Shown here piece after piece: positions 36,368 to 45,864 of a stretch of 64,000 nucleotides of DNA. Every line of letters begins with the position of its first letter. Position 1 is the stretch's first letter. Both the position numbers and the translations under genes were made by a program. A model generated the notes under the pieces. That model was not told the origin of the DNA. It searched no databases and saw only the letters and a program-made list of their open reading frames with translations. The stretch spans positions 37,714 to 101,713 of the forward strand of contig CAJXNL010000005.1 in NCBI GenBank assembly GCA_913057195.1, written 5' to 3'. The stretch is from an uncultured Wenzhouxiangella sp. GTDB lineage: Bacteria; Pseudomonadota; Gammaproteobacteria; Xanthomonadales; Wenzhouxiangellaceae.

Positions 36368-36394
36368 TTGAGCCGATCAGTGGTAAACTATAAC
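36368..36394 (+). promoter_or_regulatory. Putative promoter abutting the pcnB start
   Basis: TTGAGC (36368-36373) and TATAAC (36389-36394) are 15 bases apart. A transcript from here would begin at about 36401, next to the TTG proposed as the pcnB start, which would make a leaderless message or require a later start codon. Confidence 0.35.
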
Positions 36395-36401
36395 AAATAC
36401 A

Positions 36402-37736
36402 TTGTTAGAAAAAGACAACGACTTGGCGTTTAAACACGACTCAACACCCCGGAACATCCCTCTTTCTGATCACGGTCTGCAGCCTCGCCAGTTCAGCCAA
36501 GCGGCGCTGAGTATTGTCGAAAAACTTCAAAGCTTGGGCTATGAGGCCTGCATCGTTGGAGGCTGTATTCGGGATCTATTGCTGGGGCGCACGCCGAAAG
36601 ATTTTGACGTTGCGACCAATGCCACTCCCGAACAAATTAAAGACGCGTTTGGCAATGCGCGGCTGATTGGTCGTCGATTCAGATTGGCGCATGTGCGCTT
36701 CGGACGCGAGGTCATTGAAGTGGCCACCTACCGAGGGGAGTCGCCCAGCGATGCGGCCAACCCCAGCGATGGCACATCGGCCGTTCGTGAGCTCGATGGG
36801 GGTCGCCTGGTCAGAGACAACGTATACGGCACTGAATCAGAAGATGCGATTCGGCGTGATTTCACAATTAATGCGTTGATGTATGACCCCAGCACTGAAA
36901 CATTGAAAGACCATGTGGGCGGTTATGAGGACCTCAAAACGCGCACGCTGAGACTCATCGGCGACCCTGAAACAAGGTATCGAGAAGACCCCGTTCGCCT
37001 TCTTCGCGCGGTTCGGTTCATGACCAAACTTGAGTTGAGCCCAGACAAGGCCACCGAAGCGCCGATTCGACCCATGGCGCCGCTGCTTCAAGACATTCCT
37101 CCCGCGCGACTGTTCGACGAGATTTTGAAGCTGTTTTTAAGTGGCCACGCGTGGTCAACATACCAAGCATTGGTGGCGTTTGATTTGTGGGAGCAGCTGT
37201 TTCCCAACTTGCTTCAAGACCCAAGTGCGCCGCCAATGATCGTTAAACAAGGCCTCAAAAACACCGACGCGCGCGTGGCGGCAGACCAACCTGTTACCCC
37301 GGGATTTTTGTTCGCTGTCTTTTTATGGCACCGCGTGGAAACTCGCGCCGAGGCGCTGTCGGGGAAAGGGCTGCCACCGGTCAACGCGCTGGGTCAAGCA
37401 GGCGATGAAATCTTATACGAGCAAGCGCAGACGGTCGCCATTCACCGCCGATTTTCGTCGATGGCGCGCGAGATCTGGTGCATGCAACCCCGATTTCTAA
37501 AGCAAAGCCAACGCCGCGGTGAGCGCATGATCCAAGAGCGCCGCTTCCGAGCGGCCTATGACTTTTTGCTGTTGCGCGCGCTGGAAGAGCCCGCGCTGCA
37601 GCCGGTGGCCGATTGGTGGACTGAGCTCCAAAAAACCGCACCGCCGCCTGCGCCCAGCCGCCCTCACAGTGGGCCCAAACGCCGTCGACCCCGCCGCCGT
37701 CGGCGGCGCAACGACGCCCGCGCCCAGGCGCGCTGA
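36402..37736 (+). CDS. pcnB: Poly(A) polymerase I
   Basis: Adds poly(A) tails to RNA 3' ends and so promotes its decay. The class II nucleotidyltransferase head has GGCIRDLLLGRTPKDFDVAT (50-69) with the metal-binding DxD, and the RRDFTINAL motif near 150. The long Arg-rich tail (RRRPRRRRRR) is typical of PcnB and not of CCA-adding enzymes. At 444 residues it has a normal length. The start is unclear: TTG at 36402 has no binding site. It overlaps folK by one base (TGATG), a common pcnB-folK arrangement. Confidence 0.95.
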   Translation: MLEKDNDLAFKHDSTPRNIPLSDHGLQPRQFSQAALSIVEKLQSLGYEACIVGGCIRDLLLGRTPKDFDVATNATPEQIKDAFGNARLIGRRFRLAHVRFGREVIEVATYRGESPSDAANPSDGTSAVRELDGGRLVRDNVYGTESEDAIRRDFTINALMYDPSTETLKDHVGGYEDLKTRTLRLIGDPETRYREDPVRLLRAVRFMTKLELSPDKATEAPIRPMAPLLQDIPPARLFDEILKLFLSGHAWSTYQALVAFDLWEQLFPNLLQDPSAPPMIVKQGLKNTDARVAADQPVTPGFLFAVFLWHRVETRAEALSGKGLPPVNALGQAGDEILYEQAQTVAIHRRFSSMAREIWCMQPRFLKQSQRRGERMIQERRFRAAYDFLLLRALEEPALQPVADWWTELQKTAPPPAPSRPHSGPKRRRPRRRRRRNDARAQAR

Positions 37737-38281
37737 TGGCCCACCCACCGACTGTCGCCGGCATTGGCTTGGGCGGCAACGCCGGTCAACCTGAACGCAC
37801 GCTGCAACGCGCCACCGAGCGGCTGCATTTGGTGCCAGACACTCGGGTGGTGGCGTGCTCACCGACTTACTGGACGCCCCCCTGGGGCGTGAGCGCCCCG
37901 CAGCCGGATTATCTCAACGCCGTGGTCTTGGTGGAGACACACCTTGGGGCGCCGGCCTTGCTGTTGGCGCTGCAGGTGATTGAACACGATCTTGGCCGGG
38001 TTCGCAGCGCGGAGCGCAATGCCGCCAGGACTGTGGACTTGGATGTGTTGTTTTACGGACAAGCCATCATCGACCAGCCCGATTTGGTGGTGCCCCATCC
38101 TCGGCTGTCACAGCGGGCGTTTGTGCTGCTGCCGCTGGCCGACGTGGCACCCAAGCTTGAACTGCCCGGTCTTGATCGGGTGGAGCATCTGCTTGACGCA
38201 CTCGATCCCGACGACTTTGACCGAATCCGACCGGCCGGTGTGACGCTGTCGGTGGAAGGCCAGGCGGGCGTGGCCGATTAA
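37736..38281 (+). CDS. folK: HPPK, folate pathway pyrophosphokinase
   Basis: Transfers pyrophosphate from ATP to 6-hydroxymethyl-7,8-dihydropterin. The 181-residue protein shows GIGLGGNAGQPERTL at the start, SPTYWTPPWG, DLDVLFYG (the metal-binding DLD pair near 100) and PHPRLSQRAFVLLPLADVAP; these are the HPPK signature regions. It converges on the ParA-like gene with a four-base overlap. Confidence 0.95.
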   Translation: MAHPPTVAGIGLGGNAGQPERTLQRATERLHLVPDTRVVACSPTYWTPPWGVSAPQPDYLNAVVLVETHLGAPALLLALQVIEHDLGRVRSAERNAARTVDLDVLFYGQAIIDQPDLVVPHPRLSQRAFVLLPLADVAPKLELPGLDRVEHLLDALDPDDFDRIRPAGVTLSVEGQAGVAD

Positions 38282-38916
38282 GCTCGGCCCTGGGAGCGCT
38301 TGGACTCAATCCAACGGACGATCTCATCCCACTGGGCCCAATCTTCACCGGCAAGGTACTCCGGCAAATCGGTCACGCCCAAGCCGCGTTCGAACGCCCG
38401 GACGTAGTTCATCGAGTCGCGCAATTGACCCACCACGGGCACCCGGTAGTCGTCCAAAAATCCCGTGAGCTCTCGGTAGACGATCGTGTGCGGTTTAACC
38501 CGGTTGGCAATCAGTCCAAGCTTGGTGCGTTTTGAAGCAATCGGTTTCAGCGCCAGGGTCTGCTCCAAGAACCGCCACGCCGCCGCCATATCCACCGGTG
38601 AGGGCAAGATGGGCATCACTGCCGTTTGTGCCTTGTTCAAGATCTTGGACAGATCCTGGCCGTAAACGCCTGCGGGGGTGTCGACCACCATGATGTCGAG
38701 CCCGGCCGGCGCGCGAAGTCCGTTTTTGGTGCTGATGGCGGTGATTTCAGGATAGTCCTCGTCACGCTCAGCCAGCCAGTCACTCGATGAGCTTTGCGGA
38801 TCGAGGTCGGCCAATCCCACCGCGTGGCCTTCCCAAGCGAGCGCTGAAGCCAAGCCCGTGGCCACCGTGGTCTTGCCCGAGCCGCCTTTGGCGTTGATCA
38901 CAGCAATGGTGCGCAT
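38278..38916 (-). CDS. Orphan ParA-family ATPase
   Basis: A 212-residue deviant-Walker P-loop ATPase; KGGSGKTT at 10-17 has the signature lysine of the ParA/MinD group, and DIMVVDTPAG near 75 is the Walker B and switch region. No parB, no centromere-like repeats and no helix-turn-helix are nearby. It resembles the short ParA proteins such as McdA/PpfA that position cytoplasmic cargo, but that is inference from length. The gene is divergent from the MFS transporter. Confidence 0.85.
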   Translation of the reverse strand: MRTIAVINAKGGSGKTTVATGLASALAWEGHAVGLADLDPQSSSSDWLAERDEDYPEITAISTKNGLRAPAGLDIMVVDTPAGVYGQDLSKILNKAQTAVMPILPSPVDMAAAWRFLEQTLALKPIASKRTKLGLIANRVKPHTIVYRELTGFLDDYRVPVVGQLRDSMNYVRAFERGLGVTDLPEYLAGEDWAQWDEIVRWIESKRSQGRA

Positions 38917-39058
38917 TCTCTGTCCTTCCTTCTTTTGGGTTCAATGCGGGCCTGCGGCACGTCCAGCACGCCTAGGGCCAGTTCTACAAAGAATAATGAA
39001 GGCAAGCGGTGGTGCTTTTCAAGCATTTTCGATCAATGCCGGCGCTACAATCCAAGGC

Positions 39059-40387
39059 ATGTCTCAATCCGCCCCCCAGCGCGGCAGCCATCTGCCTTTC
39101 ATTGCCCGCACCCTGATGCCCCGTGAGATCGCCGCCAATGCCACGATGGCACTGACCTTGGGCTCAATTGAGGGCGGGCTGGTCGGGGTGGTTGTCAAGA
39201 CCCAGTTTGCCGGCACCGCCGATCCGGTCTGGGTCAACCTGGCCGTGGCCACGGTCGCGGGGGCGCCGGCGTTTGCGAATTTGGCGTCACTGTCTATCTC
39301 CCAGCTGGCTGAGGGCCGTGACAAAACCGCGTGGGTGTCGATCCTGCAGGCACTCACCGCCTTTTTTTGTATGGCCATGGCGCTGGTGCCCACCTCGGCG
39401 TGGGGGCTGGTGGCGGTCACGGGGTTGATGGTCGGTGCGCGACTGTCTTGGGCGGGGGTGATCACCTTGCGCTCGGCGATTTGGCGGGCCAATTTCCCGC
39501 GCCACGTGCGCGGCCAAATCACCGGCCGGATCACCGTCATCTACTCGCTGATCATCGCCATTTCTGCCGGACTGACGGGGCTTTTGATGAACCATTGGCC
39601 AGAGGTTTGGCGAATCACCTTCCCCATCGCCGGCGCGATGGGCCTTGTGGCCGCGTGGCGTTATCAGCGCATGCGCATCCGTTTGGGTGCACGGTTGAGA
39701 CAACAAGAACGCCGACAAGCCGCCAATCGCGCTGGAGGGCAGCTTCGCCAAAGCATTGATATCCTCAAAACCGACCACTGGTATCGACGCTACATGCTGA
39801 CGATGTTTGCTTTTGGGTCGGGCAATTTGATGGTGATTGCGCTGCTTGTGGTGTTGTTGACCGAGCAGTTTGGGGTCAGTCGGTTCTCTCAGGTCATGAT
39901 CACCACCACCCTGCCACTGCTGTGTTTGTCGGTGTTCACCCCGATTTGGGCGCGGCGCCTGGACGCGGTGCACATTCTCGACTACCGCGCCAAACAGGCC
40001 TGGACGTTTGTGCTGGCGGTGGGGTTGTTTGCCGCCTCAGCCGTTTTCGACTGGATCGCGGGATTCTGGGTCGGCGCGCTGGCGTTGGGCGCGGCCTTTG
40101 CCGGCGGCAAGCTGGGCTGGAACCTCGGCCACAACGACTTTGCCAGCGATGAGCAGTCAACGGTTTATATGGGCATCCACGTCACCCTGACTGGGTTGCG
40201 TGGCTTGATTGCGCCGTTGACGGGGGTTTTGGTTTACCAACAGCTCGAAGCCATGGCTGAAGGTTGGGGGCGGTTTGTGCTGTTGTTTCCACTGACCCTA
40301 ACGCTTGGTGGCGCCATCACGTTCGTGGTGCTGGCGCGCTGGCGTCGCCGTGAACTGCCACCCATGGAAGCCGATCAGGCCCAGTAG
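39059..40387 (+). CDS. MFS-family transporter
   Basis: A 442-residue integral membrane protein with about 12 helices in two groups, split by a basic, Arg- and Gln-rich cytoplasmic loop (about 200-240) as in MFS carriers. Strong substrate motifs are absent, and I cannot assign cargo. The gene is preceded by AAGG and ATG at 39059; an upstream in-frame extension overlapping the divergent ParA gene has no support. Its 3' end overlaps the convergent dgkA by 13 bases. Confidence 0.8.
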   Translation: MSQSAPQRGSHLPFIARTLMPREIAANATMALTLGSIEGGLVGVVVKTQFAGTADPVWVNLAVATVAGAPAFANLASLSISQLAEGRDKTAWVSILQALTAFFCMAMALVPTSAWGLVAVTGLMVGARLSWAGVITLRSAIWRANFPRHVRGQITGRITVIYSLIIAISAGLTGLLMNHWPEVWRITFPIAGAMGLVAAWRYQRMRIRLGARLRQQERRQAANRAGGQLRQSIDILKTDHWYRRYMLTMFAFGSGNLMVIALLVVLLTEQFGVSRFSQVMITTTLPLLCLSVFTPIWARRLDAVHILDYRAKQAWTFVLAVGLFAASAVFDWIAGFWVGALALGAAFAGGKLGWNLGHNDFASDEQSTVYMGIHVTLTGLRGLIAPLTGVLVYQQLEAMAEGWGRFVLLFPLTLTLGGAITFVVLARWRRRELPPMEADQAQ

Positions 40388-40770
40388 CGGTCCACCGCCA
40401 CGGCCGCCCACACCAAAGCCGCCAAGATCATCAGCGTGAACGTCAGCGCCGAGCCAGCATCTTTGGCTTTAGCAGAGAGGTTGTGGCGCTCAAACCCAAT
40501 CCGATCAATGGCCGCCTCAATGGCGGAGTTCACCAGCTCACCGGCCAGCACCAGCCCCCAGACACCAATCAGCATGATCGCCTCGGTCCAAGACCGCGCC
40601 CACCAAAGCGCGATGGGCACCAGCACCACCAGCACCGCCAGCTGCGCTCGAAACGCCGCTTCGTCTTGGAACACCCGGCGATAGCCCTGCATGGAGTTTT
40701 TGGTGGCAAACCACAGCCGCTGGAGCTCGTTTTTGGGCGTTTGCGGCTTGGGTTGATCGGGAGTGGACAT
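40375..40770 (-). CDS. dgkA: Diacylglycerol kinase (prokaryotic type)
   Basis: Inner-membrane enzyme that recycles diacylglycerol to phosphatidic acid. The 131-residue trimeric-type protein has three membrane helices, the catalytic ELVNSAIEAAIDR segment and the AKDAGSAL motif near 98. The ATG overlaps the prlC stop by one base (TGATG), which couples the two. Confidence 0.95.
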   Translation of the reverse strand: MSTPDQPKPQTPKNELQRLWFATKNSMQGYRRVFQDEAAFRAQLAVLVVLVPIALWWARSWTEAIMLIGVWGLVLAGELVNSAIEAAIDRIGFERHNLSAKAKDAGSALTFTLMILAALVWAAVAVDRYWA

Positions 40771-42818
40771 CACGCCGCCTCGTGTTCAATGCCATAAGCC
40801 TCAAGCAGAGGCTCGATGCGCGCAGGGCGACCGGCGAACGCCGTCCACGACGCTGCCATGGGGCGAGTGCCGCCAACCGAGAGGATGGTCTGGGCCAAAC
40901 GTTGGCCCAAAGCCGGGTCATACACCCCCTGATCTTCAAACATTGAAAACGCATCTCGCGCCAGGCGCTCTGCCCACAAATAGCTGTAGTAGCCTGCAGA
41001 ATAGCCACCATTAAACAGATGTGAAAAGCTCAGCACAAAGCGGTTGTACTCCGGCGCTGGCATGAGCGCGATGGCGTTTTCAACCTCGCGCGCCACCTCC
41101 AGAGGGTCGTCAACGCGCTGCTTGTGAAGGGCCAAATCGGTCAGCGCAAATTGGATTTGACGGGTCAGGGCCAGCGCACCTTGGAATTGGCGATTGGCGC
41201 GGATGGCTTGGAGCATCGGCTTGGGGAGAGGCTCGCCGGTGTCAACGTGCCGGGCATACGTCGAAATCGCCTCTTCGGCCAGACTCCACCCCTCCAAAAG
41301 CTGACTGGGAAGTTCCACCGCGTCCCACTCGACGCCATGGATGCCAGCCACATCCGGCAAATCAACCTCGGTGAGCAGGTGATGGAGGCAATGCCCAAAT
41401 TCATGGAACAGGGTGAGCACATCGTCATGCGTCAGCAAGCTCGGTCGGCCGGGCGTGGGTGGGGCAAAGTTGCAGGTCAAATACGCCACCGGCACCTGGC
41501 GCGTCGATTGATACACAAACCGCGATCGACACACATCCATCCAGGCCCCACCGGCCTTTTTGGCGCGCGCATAGATGTCCAGATACAGCCCTGCCATGGT
41601 CTCGCCCTGGGCATTCTTGACGCGGTAGTAGCGCACCGTGTCGTGCCAAGTCTCCACCCGATCATCGCGCTCGAACGTGATCTCAAATAAGCGTGTCGCG
41701 GTGTTGAACAGGCCCTCAAAGACACGCTCGACTTCGAAATACGGCTTAATGGCCTCATCGTCAATGCCGAGCACCGCGGCACGGTATTTTTCGGTGTAGT
41801 AGGGCACATCCCAAGGCTGCAGCGGCAGTGACGCCCCTTGTTCACCAGCAAACGCCGATAAGGCCTCAAGCTGCTCGCGTGCTTTGGGCTTGGCTTGGGC
41901 GGCCAGTTCATGGAGCATGGTCTCGACCTGTTCAACCGTCTCGGCCATGCGGGTTTGTAGCTGATGTTCGCCGTGGTGGGCAAACCCCAGTGCGTTGGCC
42001 ACCTCGTGCCTTAAGCTCAAGATCTCTTTGACAATGGCGGTGTTGTCGAATTGACCCGCCATGGGTCCTTGGTCTGAAGCGCGGGTGAGGTGAGCGTGAT
42101 AAAACCGCTCGCGAAGGTCGCGATCGTCGGCATAGGTGACAATCGCGCGGTAACTGGGGAAGCTCAGATCGGCGACAAACCCTGTTTGGTCATTCGCCTT
42201 GGCCCGCTCGGCCATTTGTGCCAGGGCATCCTCCGGCAGACCCGCCAGCGCTTGGGCGGACTCAAAGTGCACTTGGAAGGCGTCTGTGGCATCTAAGACA
42301 TGATTCCCAAACTGGTTTGACAGCGTTGATAAGCGCATCATGTTTTCTTTCAACGCATCGCGGATGGCTTGTGGTTGATCGACACCGGCCAGGCGAAAGT
42401 CGCGAAGCTGGTGGTGGATGGCCGTTTGCACCGCCATGGGTTGGTCAGGGAAGTCTGTGCGGTCAGCCAGCGCCTGATAGGCCCGATACAGCGCGGGGTC
42501 TTGGTTTCTTTTCGTTGCAAAAGCGCTGATCAATGGCAGACACGCTTGGAAAGCGGCTCGCCACTGAGGGGTGTTATTGACCCGTTGCATGTGGCCGATC
42601 GTCGACCAGGCATTCGACAGCGCCTGAGCGTGAATGCTTTCCGCCCACAGCACATCATCAAAGTCTGCGGTGTCAGCTGAACTTTCACAGACGCGATCGA
42701 TGAAGGCTTGGTAGCGTTCAATCAGGGTCTCGATGGCTGGTTGGCAGTGCTCGGGTCGGATCGATGCAAACGCGGGCAAACCGTCGGCGAGCAGGGGGTT
42801 GGTCACATCAGGGTCCAT
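40770..42818 (-). CDS. prlC: Oligopeptidase A (M3 family)
   Basis: Cytosolic zinc peptidase that degrades short peptides, including signal-peptide remnants. The 682-residue protein carries the HEFGH zinc motif near 463 in LFHEFGHCLHHLL, followed by the family's EWDAVELPSQLLEGW stretch with the third zinc ligand. Family and length agree. It is the first gene of an operon with dgkA. Confidence 0.95.
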   Translation of the reverse strand: MDPDVTNPLLADGLPAFASIRPEHCQPAIETLIERYQAFIDRVCESSADTADFDDVLWAESIHAQALSNAWSTIGHMQRVNNTPQWRAAFQACLPLISAFATKRNQDPALYRAYQALADRTDFPDQPMAVQTAIHHQLRDFRLAGVDQPQAIRDALKENMMRLSTLSNQFGNHVLDATDAFQVHFESAQALAGLPEDALAQMAERAKANDQTGFVADLSFPSYRAIVTYADDRDLRERFYHAHLTRASDQGPMAGQFDNTAIVKEILSLRHEVANALGFAHHGEHQLQTRMAETVEQVETMLHELAAQAKPKAREQLEALSAFAGEQGASLPLQPWDVPYYTEKYRAAVLGIDDEAIKPYFEVERVFEGLFNTATRLFEITFERDDRVETWHDTVRYYRVKNAQGETMAGLYLDIYARAKKAGGAWMDVCRSRFVYQSTRQVPVAYLTCNFAPPTPGRPSLLTHDDVLTLFHEFGHCLHHLLTEVDLPDVAGIHGVEWDAVELPSQLLEGWSLAEEAISTYARHVDTGEPLPKPMLQAIRANRQFQGALALTRQIQFALTDLALHKQRVDDPLEVAREVENAIALMPAPEYNRFVLSFSHLFNGGYSAGYYSYLWAERLARDAFSMFEDQGVYDPALGQRLAQTILSVGGTRPMAASWTAFAGRPARIEPLLEAYGIEHEAA

Positions 42819-42893
42819 TGGAAGCGGCCTATCCTTTCATTGGTCGGTGAGTGGACGCCGTTTGGGCGATGGCGATGTCCATGCGCCCGCAGT

Positions 42894-44165
42894 CTACGAA
42901 AGCGCCTGGGCGTGAGCCGTGAAAGCGGACTCACCCAGGCGCTCATCCAGCAGCGCATCGATGGCCTGGAAGGCCTTGGCCAGCACGTCAGGCTCGGGCA
43001 ACAGCGTGGCGCGGAAAAAGCAACGCGGCTCAAGATTGAAGCTCGATCCGGGCACCACCAAGATGTGGTGGCGCTCCAGCAGATCGCGCGCGAACGCGGC
43101 ATCGTCATACGGGGCGCCATCGACCACCACCTGCCCATGCGCCAGGCCGGGGATGGCCGGGAAGGCGTACAGCGCGCCTTTGGGCTCGACCAGGGCCAGG
43201 TGCTCGCTGGCGCTGACCGCATCAATGATGGTCTGGCGAGCGGCGTGCAGACGCCCACCGGGGCGGATCAAGTCTTGGATCGATTGATCGGCCTCCAAGG
43301 CCGCGGGCACGGCCCACTGGCCGGGCATGTTGGCCGACAGCCGGAGCGCGGCGAGCTTTTCCATCGCCGCCCACCATTGATCGGTGGCCGCACGTTCGCC
43401 GGAGAGCACGGCCCAGCCCACCCGCAAACCGCAGGCGCGATGGACTTTCGATAGCCCACCAAAGCTCAAGCACACCCCGTCGGTGAGGGCGCCCAATGGC
43501 CACATGGGGGTGTCATCGAAGCAGATGCCGTCGTAGATCTCATCGGCCAAAAGCACCAACCCGTGGCGCGCGGCGAGGTCGGCCATGCGTTGCAAGGTCT
43601 CGCGGCGGTACACCGCGCCGGTGGGGTTGTTGGGATTGATGACCACCAGCGCCCGGGTTTGGGGGGTGATCAACGCCTCTATGGCCTCAACATCGGGCTC
43701 AAACCCCAGCTCGGCGGGGCAGGGGTAGTCGACCGGTTGGGCGTTGTTCAAGATCACCGAGGCCGACCACAGCGGGTAATCAGGCGCGGGCACCAGCACC
43801 TCATCGCCAGGCTCTAAGAGCGAGCGAAGGGCGAGATCCACAAGCTCGGAGACCCCATTGCCAATCATCACCTGCGCGGGCGTGACATCGGCCAAACCCC
43901 GGCGCTTGGCGTGGGCGGCAATCGCCTCGCGCGCGGGCATGATGCCCAGCTGCGGGCCATACCCATCGCACTGGGGGAGATGGCGGGCCACTGCGTCTCG
44001 AAGAACTTGTGGCGTCTCGATGCCAAACAGGCTGGGGTTGCCGATGTTCAAGTGCAACACCTCCACCCCGCTTTGCTCCAAGGCGTGCGCGCGTCGCGCC
44101 AGCGGCCCACGAATGTCGTAGTGGACTTGATCGATCCGTTGAGCAGGCTGGATGGGCGCTGTCAT
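42894..44165 (-). CDS. alaA: Class I aminotransferase, alanine-synthesising (AlaA-like)
   Basis: A PLP-dependent aminotransferase of about 423 residues that makes alanine from pyruvate in its characterised relatives. The PLP lysine is in SFGGLSKVHRACGLRVGW. The substrate-binding NPNNPTG loop and the C-terminal region are of the AlaA group, and the N-terminal RGPLARRAHALEQSG is a good match. The ATG at 44165 is preferred to GTG two codons earlier. It is divergent from the secreted-protein operon. Confidence 0.85.
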   Translation of the reverse strand: MTAPIQPAQRIDQVHYDIRGPLARRAHALEQSGVEVLHLNIGNPSLFGIETPQVLRDAVARHLPQCDGYGPQLGIMPAREAIAAHAKRRGLADVTPAQVMIGNGVSELVDLALRSLLEPGDEVLVPAPDYPLWSASVILNNAQPVDYPCPAELGFEPDVEAIEALITPQTRALVVINPNNPTGAVYRRETLQRMADLAARHGLVLLADEIYDGICFDDTPMWPLGALTDGVCLSFGGLSKVHRACGLRVGWAVLSGERAATDQWWAAMEKLAALRLSANMPGQWAVPAALEADQSIQDLIRPGGRLHAARQTIIDAVSASEHLALVEPKGALYAFPAIPGLAHGQVVVDGAPYDDAAFARDLLERHHILVVPGSSFNLEPRCFFRATLLPEPDVLAKAFQAIDALLDERLGESAFTAHAQALS

Positions 44166-44195
44166 CTGCACATGATAATCGATGCCTGGGGTGAG

Positions 44196-44236
44196 GCGGC
44201 GGCGATTGATGTCCCTCAGCCGGCTGACGCCGCCGC
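44196..44236. repeat. Long inverted repeat upstream of the surface operon
   Basis: GCGGCGGCG (44196-44204) and CGCCGCCGC (44228-44236) form a nine-base-pair stem around a 23-base loop that itself contains the palindrome CAGCCGGCTG. It lies between divergent alaA and the three-gene operon. It could terminate, be an operator or extrude as a hairpin. Confidence 0.45.
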
Positions 44237-44292
44237 GTCAACAACTGCCAACGCGGTCTCGATTTTAGGTGTTCGGTGGTCTCATGGATCCG

Positions 44293-44312
44293 ATTGGGCG
44301 CTTGTGCCCAAT
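44293..44312 (+). promoter_or_regulatory. Leader hairpin of the surface operon
   Basis: ATTGGGC and GCCCAAT (seven base pairs, six-base loop) lie about 75 bases before the first gene. No clear -10 or -35 was found between 44240 and 44370. The first gene has an excellent AAGGAGGA binding site at 44373-44380. Confidence 0.35.
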
Positions 44313-44386
44313 GCGTGGCCCAAGCGCTGTTCGATGGCGATCACTGGGTCATGCCATCCAGGCCAGTTCATCAAGGAGGATTGTCG

Positions 44387-45010
44387 ATGTCGACTCAAAA
44401 GAAACTCAAACCCACTGTGTGCACAGCCACCCCCGCGATCGTCACGATCGCCGCCACCGCCGCCCTCGCCGCGGTGACCGCCATCGGGATCGCCCCCCGC
44501 GTGGCCAGTGCCAGCGAGACGATGACTCAGGATGTGAGCGTGTTGATCGAAAACGTCTCACAAATGGCCATCCAAGGCACCGGGATCCCGGCGTTTATCG
44601 TCAGCTCAGCCCCGACCGCCGGCGGCCAGCCCGGGGTGTCCAAAGCCCCTTATGATCAATATCTGCAGTTTACTTCGGTGGTGCCCAACGGGGAAACGCG
44701 CACCATTCAAGCGCAGCTGAGCTCGCCCTTGCCCACGGGGGTGGCGGTGCGTTTGGCCACCTCGGCCCCCTCGGGAACGGGTGAGGTGGGCGTGGCTCAA
44801 CACGAGGGCGCAGGGGCGTCAGGGGCGCTGCTTTCAACCACCCCAGTCGACCTCATTACCGGCATCGCCACCGGCTTCACCGGCGACGGCAGCACGGATG
44901 GGGTGTTGCTTGACTATGCACTGGAGATGACCGGCGATGTCGGGCAGATGACCACCGGGGATTATCTGGCCGAGGTGACCTTCACCATGGCCGCGGCAAG
45001 TGCCCCATGA
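44387..45010 (+). CDS. Secreted beta-rich subunit-like protein
   Basis: A 207-residue exported protein with a very long signal peptide (cleavage near SASA|SE, 43) preceded by a basic, threonine-rich N-terminus. The mature part has no cysteine, many Val, Thr, Gly and Ser residues, and ends with GDYLAEVTFTMAA, the kind of terminal beta strand seen in pilin-like and coat-protein-U-like domains. The gene overlaps the next by four bases (ATGA). Its place before a PapD-like protein and a large envelope protein suggests the exported subunit of a surface fibre; the function is inferred. The start codon and the binding site are strong. Confidence 0.6.
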   Translation: MSTQKKLKPTVCTATPAIVTIAATAALAAVTAIGIAPRVASASETMTQDVSVLIENVSQMAIQGTGIPAFIVSSAPTAGGQPGVSKAPYDQYLQFTSVVPNGETRTIQAQLSSPLPTGVAVRLATSAPSGTGEVGVAQHEGAGASGALLSTTPVDLITGIATGFTGDGSTDGVLLDYALEMTGDVGQMTTGDYLAEVTFTMAAASAP

Positions 45011-45864
45011 CCTTGTGCCCTTGGCGGGTTTGGTGGCTGAGCGTGTGGCTGTGCCTCAATCCCGCAAAAGCCACCGTCAGCGTGATGGGTTCGCTCGATC
45101 GCCATTTCGTGGTCGCGCCGGGCGAAGCGGCCGAAGGTGAGGTGTGGTTCCACAACACCCACGATCGGCCTGTGATCGTGACCGCCTCGCTGGCGGATTA
45201 TCGCCAGCTGCCCGATCGAGATCAGTGGCCCGCAGCCCCCAGCCACCCTCGTTCGTTGGCCCCGTTTATCCGCTTTGCACCGGTCGAACAAAGGGTGCCG
45301 GCCAACACCCGAGCCCGGGTGGCGTTCAAGATCGCTTGGCCGGACCCGGCGCCGGGGGGTGCGGCCGAGCCATCACTGACAGGCACCTATTGGGCCGCAT
45401 TGATGATCCAACCGCAGCCTCTGGAATCGCCTGAGGCGATCGAAGAAGACCGCGCTTTGTACATCCGCGAGCGATTCCAAACCGCGGTTCGACTGGCGGC
45501 GACGCTGCCCACGCCGGCGACCAGCGAGCTGGTCTTTGCCCAAGCCCAATGGCAACGCGCGGACGCCTCATCCGGCGCCACCGGTCAGCTTGATCTGGTG
45601 CTCACCAACGCCGGCCAGCGGCTGTTGGACCTCACCCTCGACGGCGAGTGGGTGGCCTTGAGCGGAGTGTCTTTGGCGCGCCACGCCTTGGGCCGCGTTC
45701 AGATCTACCCAGGTGGCCACCGCCGCGTGCGCTGGCCTTTGAAACACCCGGTCAAGCGCGTTCGCGAGGGCTTGGTGGTGGCCACACCCACTCCGCGCAT
45801 GCTGAGCGCGGAGCGCTTCGGCGCGCGCTTTGTGTTGGACGGTGAGGCCTCGATCGGTCCTTGA
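45007..45864 (+). CDS. Periplasmic PapD-like protein
   Basis: A 285-residue exported protein; signal peptide to NPAKA|TV (22). The mature N-terminal domain resembles immunoglobulin-like pilus chaperones: FVVAPGEAAEGEVWFHNTHDRP reads as the consensus PGE-x-x-x-x-V-x-V-x-N pattern, and TGTYWAALMIQP follows the pattern of the family's hairpin. A second beta domain fills the C-terminal half. Canonical invariant residues of PapD-type chaperones (the Arg8/Lys112 pair) cannot be confirmed by eye. Its product probably escorts the subunit encoded just upstream. Overlaps both neighbours by four bases. Confidence 0.55.
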   Translation: MTLCPWRVWWLSVWLCLNPAKATVSVMGSLDRHFVVAPGEAAEGEVWFHNTHDRPVIVTASLADYRQLPDRDQWPAAPSHPRSLAPFIRFAPVEQRVPANTRARVAFKIAWPDPAPGGAAEPSLTGTYWAALMIQPQPLESPEAIEEDRALYIRERFQTAVRLAATLPTPATSELVFAQAQWQRADASSGATGQLDLVLTNAGQRLLDLTLDGEWVALSGVSLARHALGRVQIYPGGHRRVRWPLKHPVKRVREGLVVATPTPRMLSAERFGARFVLDGEASIGP

